Source: Phenylobacterium sp.
GTDB lineage: Bacteria > Pseudomonadota > Alphaproteobacteria > Caulobacterales > Caulobacteraceae
Direction of reading: 5' to 3'
NCBI RefSeq assembly: GCF_022402485.1
Contig: NZ_JAKRSA010000028.1
Location: 87,398 to 134,095 of the forward strand
DNA: 46,698 nucleotides
The notes beneath the pieces are model-generated. The model searched no databases. It was not told the DNA's origin and saw nothing but the letters and a program-made list of their open reading frames with translations. Below, one piece after another: positions 40,778 to 46,698 of this stretch. How positions within the stretch are numbered: position 1 is the first letter of the stretch; the number at the start of each line of letters is the position of its first letter. The position numbers and the translations under genes were made by a program.

Positions 40778-42991
40778 ATGTCGATCAAGGGTGCCGCGGT
40801 GCAGCTGCCGATCTTGGGCAACAGGTCGTTGTGCGCCAGGGTCTTCGGAGCCTTTACGGCCCTCCTGGTCATGGCCGCTGGCCTGTTCGCCGTGCCGACC
40901 GTCGGTTGGGCGGCGACCGAGCGGCCCAACATCGTCCTGATCCTGGTGGACGACGCCGGCTATACCGACTTCGGCGCCTACGGGAGCGAGATCGCCACCC
41001 CGAACATCGACGCCCTGGCTGCCCGCGGGGCGCGGTTCTCCAACTTCCACGCCACACCCATGTGCGCCCCCTCGCGGGCCATGCTGATGACCGGCCTGGA
41101 CAGTCACACCGCAGGCGTCGCCAACCTGCCTGAGACCACGCCGGCTGCACACCGGGACCTGCCCGCCTATCAGGGCCGTCTGGCCAAGGGGGTCGAAACG
41201 GTGGCGACCCGGCTCAAGCGGGTCGGCTATCGCACCTACATGGCCGGCAAGTGGCACTTGGGTCACGGCCCTGGCGACCTGCCGAATGCCCACGGGTTTG
41301 ACCGCTCCTTCGCCCTGGACGCCACGGGCGGGGACAACTGGGATCAGCGGTCCTATTTCCCCCTCTATGAGACGTCCGAGTGGTTCGAGGACGGCAAGCC
41401 GGCCACCCTGCCCAAGGACTTCTATTCCTCCGAGTTCCTGGTGGATCAGATGATCGCCTATATCGGCGACACGCCCCAGGCCGACGCACCGTTCTTCGCC
41501 TATCTGCCCTTTCTGGCCATCCACATCCCGGTCCAGGCACCCGCGTCGTTCGTCCGAAAATATGAGTCCCTCTATACCGATGGCTGGGCCGCCCAGCGGG
41601 AGCGACGCCGCCAGGGCGCGGTGCGCACCGGCCTGATTTCGGCCGACACCCCCATGGGGCCGCCGCCGCGCAACGTGAAAGACTGGAACGCCCTGTCGCC
41701 CGAGGCCCAGGCGCTTGCGGCCAAGTCCATGGCCATCAATGCCGGCATGCTCGAGGCCATGGATCATCATTTCGGCCGTCTGGTGGATCACCTGCGCGCC
41801 ACCGGTCAGTATGACAACACCCTGTTTGTCATCCTGTCTGATAACGGTCCGGAAGCCGGCGATCCTGTCGCCGAGCCCCTGTTTCGCCTCTGGCTAGGCC
41901 GCCAGGGTTATGAAACGGGGCCTGACATCGATGGGGGGCCGGGGACCTATGCTGCCATTGGCCCGGGCTTCGCCAGCGCGGCAGCCGCCCCAGGGGCGCT
42001 TTACAAGTTCTACACCAGCGAAGGCGGCCTGCGTGTGCCGCTGATCATGGCGGGCCCCGGTCTGCCGGAGGGTCAGACCGTGCGGGCCTTCAGCATCATC
42101 TCGGACATTACCCCGACCCTGCTGGACCTGGCGGGTGCCGAGCAGCCCAGGCTGGATGGACGCAGCCTCATGCCTCTGTTGCGGGGTGCAGTGGCGCAGA
42201 TTTATGGCCCGAATGACCCGGTGGGGATCGCTGCAGCCGGAGACGCGGCTCTGTTTAAGGGCGACTATAAGCTCACGCGCAACGCCGGTGCCTGGGGCGA
42301 CCCGGCCTGGCGGCTCTATGATATTGTCCGCGATCCGGGTGAGACCACCGACCTGTCCCTGGCCCAGCCGGCGCGGGTCGCCGCCATGCTGGCTGACTAC
42401 GAGGCCTATGCGAAGGCCGTGGGCGTCGGGGAGACCCCGGAGGGCTTTTCGGCTGATCGACAGATCGCTCTCAATCTTGCCGCCCATATCCTGGCCGATT
42501 TTCGATGGCCCCTCCTGATGGGGCTTGGCACGCTCGTGCTGATCGCCGGCGGCGTGGCCTATGGCTGGCGGCGGTTTGCGCAAGTAAAGCCCGAGCCCGC
42601 CGACCGCCTGGCGCGGGCCATAGCCCGGGGCCTCTTGGGCCTATTGGGCCTGCTGCTGCTGGCCATCGCCCTGCGGGTCTGGACTCAGCCCCTGGCCCTG
42701 GCGGCCACCCTTGGCCTGTCGGCTGACAGCCTCCTGGGCGTGGCCAGTCTGCGGGCCGATCTCGGGGGCTTCTTCGGGGCCGGCGGTCTGTTTGCCCTTC
42801 TGGCGGCCGTGCGCGCTGAGCGCCGCTGGCTGGTCCCGGCCATGGTCCTCCTCGGCCTTGCGCTCCTGGGGCGCATCATCAGCTTCGTCGTTTCAGGCGG
42901 AGGCGTGCCGCAGGTTCCCCCCATGATCCTGGAAGCCCTGATGCTCGGCATCCTGGCGTTTGGGTGGCGGGCCCTGCGGCCGAAGCCATAG
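40778..42991 (+). CDS. Sulfatase fused to a C-terminal DUF4345-like membrane domain
   Basis: A 737-residue protein. A signal peptide (cleavage near GWA, residue 45) precedes a sulfatase domain (about 48-560): RPNIVLILVDDAGYTDFGAY, Cys96 in PMCAPSRAMLMTG, MAGKWHLGHG, LSDNGPEAGD and YKLTRN. Residues 565-737 contain about five hydrophobic segments; SLRADLGGFFGAGGLFALLA and LGRIISFVVSGGG match DUF4345. The enzyme domain would face the periplasm. Sulfatases usually end near residue 550, so this is a fusion. The ATG at 40778 follows CAGGGGGAT. A TATAGA-like -10 lies about 30 bases upstream. It is divergent from the sulfatase at 38937 and followed by a dioxygenase gene. Confidence 0.93.
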   Translation: MSIKGAAVQLPILGNRSLCARVFGAFTALLVMAAGLFAVPTVGWAATERPNIVLILVDDAGYTDFGAYGSEIATPNIDALAARGARFSNFHATPMCAPSRAMLMTGLDSHTAGVANLPETTPAAHRDLPAYQGRLAKGVETVATRLKRVGYRTYMAGKWHLGHGPGDLPNAHGFDRSFALDATGGDNWDQRSYFPLYETSEWFEDGKPATLPKDFYSSEFLVDQMIAYIGDTPQADAPFFAYLPFLAIHIPVQAPASFVRKYESLYTDGWAAQRERRRQGAVRTGLISADTPMGPPPRNVKDWNALSPEAQALAAKSMAINAGMLEAMDHHFGRLVDHLRATGQYDNTLFVILSDNGPEAGDPVAEPLFRLWLGRQGYETGPDIDGGPGTYAAIGPGFASAAAAPGALYKFYTSEGGLRVPLIMAGPGLPEGQTVRAFSIISDITPTLLDLAGAEQPRLDGRSLMPLLRGAVAQIYGPNDPVGIAAAGDAALFKGDYKLTRNAGAWGDPAWRLYDIVRDPGETTDLSLAQPARVAAMLADYEAYAKAVGVGETPEGFSADRQIALNLAAHILADFRWPLLMGLGTLVLIAGGVAYGWRRFAQVKPEPADRLARAIARGLLGLLGLLLLAIALRVWTQPLALAATLGLSADSLLGVASLRADLGGFFGAGGLFALLAAVRAERRWLVPAMVLLGLALLGRIISFVVSGGGVPQVPPMILEALMLGILAFGWRALRPKP

Positions 42992-43001
42992 GCGCGATGC
43001 C

Positions 43002-43018
43002 TGCGCCCATCGGGCGCA
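43002..43018. terminator. Compact hairpin after the sulfatase-DUF4345 gene
   Basis: TGCGCCC-ATC-GGGCGCA is a perfect 7-bp stem with a 3-base loop, 11 bases past the stop codon. No T-run follows, so it may be a partial terminator or 3'-end stabiliser before the dioxygenase gene. Confidence 0.45.
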
Positions 43019-43080
43019 ATCAGGGTTAACGCGATCTTCAGAGCCGGGGGGGAGCATTCGGTGGCTATTCGGGAGGCCCC

Positions 43081-44028
43081 ATGACCGCCGTCCGCGCCCC
43101 GGCGCCTGCCCCAAGTCAGTCCACAGCCGCACATCCGGCCATTGCGGACTTCATGGCAGCAGGCGCCCATGTGTTCAGCGAGCTGGTCGATCCAGCCGCG
43201 GCCGCTGATCTACTGGCCGACATCCGCGCTACCCGGCCCTTCGACCATCGCTTGTTTCTGACTGAGGCCGAGTTCGACGCCGACCCCCAGCATGTGGGCG
43301 TCAATCCGCGGCCTGGCCGAAATCTGCTGGAGCGCTTCGAAGACCGTCTGGGCTTTGTGGAGCAGGCACCGCACATCACAGGTGCCCTGAGCGCCTTGCT
43401 GGGCGAGGGCTATGAGGTGCTGAACCGAAAGGTGGTCTGTGGCGTGCCTCAGACCTCCGTCCCGGCCTGGCTTCGGGCGCGCATCCTGGGCAATCCGGTG
43501 AACAACCTCGGTGCCTATGTCCGCCCGGACTATCGGGACGTGACCTATTTCTATGGGATCGATTTCCACCAGGACCTGATCGACTATCGGGACCGCCCCG
43601 CCGATTTCCTGACCCTTTATGTCTATCTGCATCCCGTCAGCCGGCTGGACGCGCCGCTGTTCCTGCTCACCGGATCGCATCAGTTTGGCGGAACGGTCTT
43701 TCCCCACGACCTGACGCGGACAGGGCCAGAGGCCTGGATCTATCGGGACGGTCGCGGCGGCGAGACGCCGGTCACCCAGCGTCTGCTCACGGGCCCCGCA
43801 GGGTCGGCCGCCATCTGGCATGCCTGCACCTTGCATGGCACCCAGCCCGACGCGGCTGACCACGAGCGGATCTCCCTGCGCTACCTGTTGGCCCGGGGCG
43901 CAGGCCCGGCCGGCCTTGACGCGGTGAACGCCACGCTTAAAGGGCCGCTGGCCCTGCCGCAGACCCGCCTGGACCTCGCCCCCGATGGTCGGGCTGTGGT
44001 CAAGGGCAACATCGTCAACCAGGTCTGA
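43081..44028 (+). CDS. Phytanoyl-CoA-dioxygenase-like Fe(II)/2-oxoglutarate oxygenase
   Basis: A 315-residue protein. The iron-binding triad is His163-Gln-Asp165 in GIDFHQDLIDYR and His252 in CTLHGTQPD, with a following Arg (HERISLRY) for 2-oxoglutarate. HPVSRLDAPLFLLTGSHQFG is typical of the PhyH-like fold (a polar substrate-facing strand). The start at 43081 follows GGGAGG. It lies 89 bases after the sulfatase-DUF4345 gene on the same strand, with a hairpin between. The pairing repeats the sulfatase-PhyH neighbourhood at 1894-4182. It could act on a released alcohol or on the sulfate ester itself, but the sequence does not say. Confidence 0.85.
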   Translation: MTAVRAPAPAPSQSTAAHPAIADFMAAGAHVFSELVDPAAAADLLADIRATRPFDHRLFLTEAEFDADPQHVGVNPRPGRNLLERFEDRLGFVEQAPHITGALSALLGEGYEVLNRKVVCGVPQTSVPAWLRARILGNPVNNLGAYVRPDYRDVTYFYGIDFHQDLIDYRDRPADFLTLYVYLHPVSRLDAPLFLLTGSHQFGGTVFPHDLTRTGPEAWIYRDGRGGETPVTQRLLTGPAGSAAIWHACTLHGTQPDAADHERISLRYLLARGAGPAGLDAVNATLKGPLALPQTRLDLAPDGRAVVKGNIVNQV

Positions 44029-44057
44029 GACGAGGCGGAGCCTTACGCCATGCGGCT

Positions 44058-44900
44058 CTAATGGCTGAGCAGCAGATGCCGGGTAGGCTGATCCATCAGC
44101 GTGCGGGTCACACCGCCGAACACCCATTCCCGCAGGCGGCTCTGGCCATAGGCCCCGGCGACGATCAGGTCGGCACCGATGGCGTCGGCGGCATTGTTCA
44201 GTTCGCCGACCACGCCGGAGTCCGGGGCGACGCTGACCTTGCCAGTCGCCTTCACACCCCGCCTCGTAAGGTAGGCTGTGACGTCGTCGACCTGTCGCTG
44301 AACCGCGCCGGCCTCGTCCTGCCCGCAGATCGCCATCACCAGCACCTGCTCGGCCCGGTGAAGAAAGGGCAGGGCGTCCTGAAGGGCGCGCCGGGACTCC
44401 CGAGTGTCCTTCCATGCCACAACAATGGCGCGGCCTTTCAGGGGCGACGCCTTGTCGGGGACCACCAGCACGGGACGACCGCTGTGCATGACCACTTCAG
44501 CAGGGTCGACGGCCCGGTAGTAGTTGGTGTTGGGGTGGGCGCTGACCACTACCACGTCGCTGGTCCGTGAGAGCTCAGCAAGGGCCCTGGCCGGCATCTC
44601 ACGCATGGCGCGCCATTCGCTGTCGACGCCTTCGGCGTCTCGGAGGAAGGCAGCGCGGGCAGAGGCCAAGTCTTCTTCGATCTGCTGGTTCATGGCCACG
44701 ACCCACTGGGCGCTGTTCACCCCGCCGTAGGGGCTGGCCACCAGGGGCTGGGCCATCTCGGCACCCAGGCCGATCAGCCGGGTGCCCATCGCCTTGGCCA
44801 GGGCGGCAGCCACCTCCACCCGCGCGCGGGAGGCCTCACCAGGCTCCACATGGACGAGAATGCCCCCCAGGGAGCTAACTTTGGCGGAAATCTCAGACAT
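44058..44900 (-). CDS. Tandem universal stress protein
   Basis: A 280-residue protein made of two UspA domains (about 8-145 and 150-280). The C-terminal domain has the ATP-binding pattern LIVAGAYGQSRLREWVFGGVT (G-x2-G-x9-G-S/T type), the N-terminal one is degenerate (VVVSAHPNTNYYRAVDPAEVV). Such tandem Usp proteins are cytoplasmic stress proteins. The start at 44900 is set by GAGGAA upstream of MSEISAKVSS; an earlier ATG at 44975 lacks such a site. It is convergent with the dioxygenase gene, and divergent from the host-attachment-family gene, another stress-linked gene. Confidence 0.92.
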   Translation of the reverse strand: MSEISAKVSSLGGILVHVEPGEASRARVEVAAALAKAMGTRLIGLGAEMAQPLVASPYGGVNSAQWVVAMNQQIEEDLASARAAFLRDAEGVDSEWRAMREMPARALAELSRTSDVVVVSAHPNTNYYRAVDPAEVVMHSGRPVLVVPDKASPLKGRAIVVAWKDTRESRRALQDALPFLHRAEQVLVMAICGQDEAGAVQRQVDDVTAYLTRRGVKATGKVSVAPDSGVVGELNNAADAIGADLIVAGAYGQSRLREWVFGGVTRTLMDQPTRHLLLSH

Positions 44901-45089
44901 GGCGGATTCCTCGACGTTTTGGGGTCGGCAGCGACCTTGCGACGGCGAGACTAGGGCGCCTGAGCCCCGGTTCACACTCAGGGTAATCCCTTAGGTTGTC
45001 CCGTCGCCTTTCGCGCCGGCGATTGATCTAGGTCAGGGACTTGGCCGCCGACTGGCGCGCCCACTTCAGGTTCAATGGAGGGTATCGAC

Positions 45090-45539
45090 ATGGACTTGAC
45101 CGGAACCACCTGGATTGTCGTGGCAGATGGGGATCAGGCGCGCATCTTCGAGGAACGGCAGCGGGCTGGCGAGGTCCGCGAGGTCGAAGCCCATCGCATG
45201 GGTCGCGTGGGTGGCGACTATCCCAGGGCTGCGGCCCACGGTGCCACCGTGCATGACCGCGCAGGCTATGGACAACACGGGGCGGGGGAGCACGCGCCTC
45301 ACCAGGAGGCCGAGGATCGCTTTCTTGAGCGGGTGGCCGAAAGTCTGGTCGAGCCTCTCCGGCACAATACCTTTGAGAGCCTGGTGATTATGGCCCCGCC
45401 CCGGGCCCTGGGCGTGCTTCGTCAAGCCTTGCCCAAGGCTGCGCAGGCCCGCCTGGTCGGGACTGATCCCCATGAGTGCATCAGAGAGACGGCCGAGGAT
45501 ATCCGGGGACGCCTGAGAAAAGTCCGCGCGAAAGGCTAA
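45090..45539 (+). CDS. Host attachment protein (RmlA-like 'attachment to host cells' family)
   Basis: A 149-residue protein. WIVVADGDQARIFEERQRAG and HGATVHDRAGYGQHG followed by EAEDRFLERVAESL and LVIMAPPRALGVLRQAL are the features of the family first described as required for Agrobacterium attachment to host cells, widespread in non-pathogenic alphaproteobacteria. It resembles the eRF1/baeRF release-factor fold; its true role is unsettled. The start at 45090 (MDLTGTTW) is fixed by GGAGGG at 45077-45082. It is divergent from the universal stress protein gene, which hints at a shared stress response. Confidence 0.9.
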   Translation: MDLTGTTWIVVADGDQARIFEERQRAGEVREVEAHRMGRVGGDYPRAAAHGATVHDRAGYGQHGAGEHAPHQEAEDRFLERVAESLVEPLRHNTFESLVIMAPPRALGVLRQALPKAAQARLVGTDPHECIRETAEDIRGRLRKVRAKG

Positions 45540-45612
45540 AAGCTCTGAATGATAGCGCGTCGAATCGGGTCCCCATGACCAGTCATTCAGTCTAGGCGCG
45601 CGAGGTCAGAAG

Positions 45613-45655
45613 TGCTCGAGAGAGCACAGATGCTCATGTCGATGCTCATAATGAG
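45613..45655. promoter_or_regulatory. Cluster of short repeats upstream of the chemotaxis gene
   Basis: TGCTC-GAGA-GAGCA (45613-45626), two copies of ATGCTCAT 12 bp apart (45630-45637, 45642-45649) and CTCAT-A-ATGAG (45645-45655) are packed into 43 bases in the 255-base gap before the chemotaxis receptor. They share the core GCTCAT/GAGCA and look like multiple sites for one regulator. No promoter boxes are assigned, and the gap holds no gene. Confidence 0.4.
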
Positions 45656-45794
45656 TACCTTTGGTGTCCCCGGTATCGGCTATGCGCCTGGTTCAGCTTT
45701 TCCTTAACTTGTTCCGCAGAACTTGGGTCGTTCAGGCGGTGCGTCGAGGAAAAGACATGCGCGCCGACTGTCAACCGAGAGGCCGGAGGAAAGC

Positions 45795-46698
45795 ATGTTC
45801 AAGGGCGCCCGCGATAAGAAAGCTGCTTCACAGCAACGCGTCGTTGAAATGGAGAGCATGATCGCCGCTTTCCAAAGGTCCAATGCGGTCATCGAGTTTG
45901 ATCTGAACGGCACAATCCTCAAGGCCAACGATAACTTCCTCGCCACTGTGGGCTATGGCGCTGATGAGATCGTCGGGCGTCACCACCGCATGTTTGTGCG
46001 CCCGGAAGAGGCGGCAACCGACGCCTATCGGGAGTTCTGGGCGACCCTCGGGCGTGGGGAGTTCATGTCCAACAAATACCTTCGGATCGGCAAGGGTGGC
46101 CGGGAAATCTGGATCCAGGCGACCTACAACCCCATCCTTGACCAGACTGGAAAACCTATCGGCGTCATCAAGTTTGCCACCGACGTGACCGAGGTCGAGA
46201 TGGACCGCAAGCGTCGCCTGCAGGAGCAGGAGGCGGCCAAGCTGCGCCAGGATGAAGCCATGGTCCGGATCGGAAACGGCCTGGCCGCTGTGGCATCAGG
46301 GGACCTTACAGCCCGCATTGATGGGGACTTCCCCTCCGAGTACGCCCGTCTGCAGACCGACTTCAACACCGCGATCCAGAGCCTGTCAGAGGCCATGACC
46401 GCGATTATCGGGTCTACCCACAGCATTGACGGGGCTACGGCGGAGATCGCCCAGGCTGCCGATGACCTGTCGCGGCGCACCGAACAGCAGGCCGCCAGCC
46501 TGGAAGAAACCGCTGCGGCCTTGGATGAATTGACCGCGACGGTGAAACGCACCGCCGAAGGCGCCAAGGAAGCCCGCGACGTGGTCGGTGCCGCGCGCAC
46601 CGACGCCGAGGCCTCAGGCCAGGTGGTCGGCGAGGCGGTTGCGGCCATGGGTCAGATCGAACAGTCCTCGGCCCAGATCAGCCAGATCATTGGCGTCA
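45795..46698 (+). CDS. Methyl-accepting chemotaxis protein with PAS domain (5' part, runs off the window)
   Basis: The first 301 codons of a receptor; no stop occurs before the window ends. There is no transmembrane segment, so it is a soluble cytoplasmic receptor. A PAS domain (about 18-130) includes AFQRSNAVIEFDLNGTILKA and HHRMFVRPEEA, then GVIKFATDVTEVE. A HAMP-like linker (about 150-205, GLAAVASGDLTARIDGDFP) and the start of the signalling coiled coil (RRTEQQAASLEETAAALDEL) follow. The ATG at 45795 is set by GGAGGA (45785-45790). PAS-HAMP soluble receptors with haem or flavin often sense oxygen or redox state. The signalling tip and methylation helices lie outside. Confidence 0.93.
   Translation, partial: MFKGARDKKAASQQRVVEMESMIAAFQRSNAVIEFDLNGTILKANDNFLATVGYGADEIVGRHHRMFVRPEEAATDAYREFWATLGRGEFMSNKYLRIGKGGREIWIQATYNPILDQTGKPIGVIKFATDVTEVEMDRKRRLQEQEAAKLRQDEAMVRIGNGLAAVASGDLTARIDGDFPSEYARLQTDFNTAIQSLSEAMTAIIGSTHSIDGATAEIAQAADDLSRRTEQQAASLEETAAALDELTATVKRTAEGAKEARDVVGAARTDAEASGQVVGEAVAAMGQIEQSSAQISQIIGV

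Noticed and set aside
43210..44415. A 401-codon open frame on the minus strand
   Set aside because: It runs across the dioxygenase and universal stress protein genes in other frames and shows no conserved motif.
45709..45735. A LexA-like site with GTTC/GAAC boxes
   Set aside because: The alphaproteobacterial LexA box is a direct GTTC-N7-GTTC repeat; here the 7-base-spaced pair is GAAC and GTTC, an inverted arrangement.
46124..46648. A minus-strand open frame within the chemotaxis gene
   Set aside because: It is the Ser/Ala-rich antisense shadow of the receptor coiled coil.

Overview
The window looks like chromosomal DNA from a high-GC alphaproteobacterium. Gene content (DUF3309 and DUF599 membrane proteins, a soluble PAS-type chemotaxis receptor, many TonB/sulfatase/dioxygenase functions, frequent GTG starts) fits Caulobacterales, for example a Phenylobacterium- or Caulobacter-like aquatic or soil bacterium. 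This assignment is inference from gene style; no rRNA gene is present. Genes are dense, with gaps usually under 200 bases. There is one tRNA gene (Ser, GGA anticodon) and no insertion sequence, phage or CRISPR array that I can recognise.

Layout. 1-8.1 kb: lepA, a sulfatase with an upstream phytanoyl-CoA-dioxygenase-like gene, small conserved membrane proteins, DoxX, a YjbR-like protein and msrA, then tRNA-Ser. 8.4-13.2 kb: three minus-strand genes, a xanthorhodopsin-like proton pump, a TonB-dependent receptor and a GPH-type MFS symporter. The rhodopsin carries the D-T-E proton-pump motif, the retinal lysine and the glycine that opens the antenna-carotenoid fenestration. Three palindromes precede it and an intrinsic terminator follows it. 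13.8-21.8 kb: a DUF2817 peptidase-like protein, an alpha/beta hydrolase, a TPR protein, an arylesterase lipoprotein divergent from an ABC/FtsX lipoprotein-type exporter, and a renalase-like FAD protein. 22.3-24.0 kb: a lower-GC islet with a candidate polymorphic nuclease toxin and its SUKH (SMI1/KNR4) immunity partner. 24.2-26.4 kb: a PfpI/isonitrile-hydratase-like protein divergent from a GlxA-type AraC regulator, then a MAPEG protein.

26.4-29.3 kb: a LuxR-HTH/alpha-beta-hydrolase fusion gene lies between two 45-bp direct repeats. Each repeat is a copy of the 3' end of the adjacent aldo/keto reductase gene, so this looks like a small insertion or duplication. 29.4-32.4 kb: serine beta-lactamase-like hydrolase, TetR regulator and a GST-like protein.

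32.4-44.0 kb: a catabolic-looking cluster with a formylglycine-generating enzyme that has a lipoprotein signal, a metallo-beta-lactamase-fold hydrolase, an operon containing a haloalkane dehalogenase and a DUF2855 protein, a second dehalogenase-like gene overlapping a membrane-anchored sulfatase, a sulfatase fused to a DUF4345 membrane domain, and a second dioxygenase. All three sulfatases in the window carry the Cys-type C-x-P-S-R site that a formylglycine-generating enzyme activates. The right end has a tandem universal stress protein, a host-attachment-family protein and the 5' part of a chemotaxis receptor that runs off the window.
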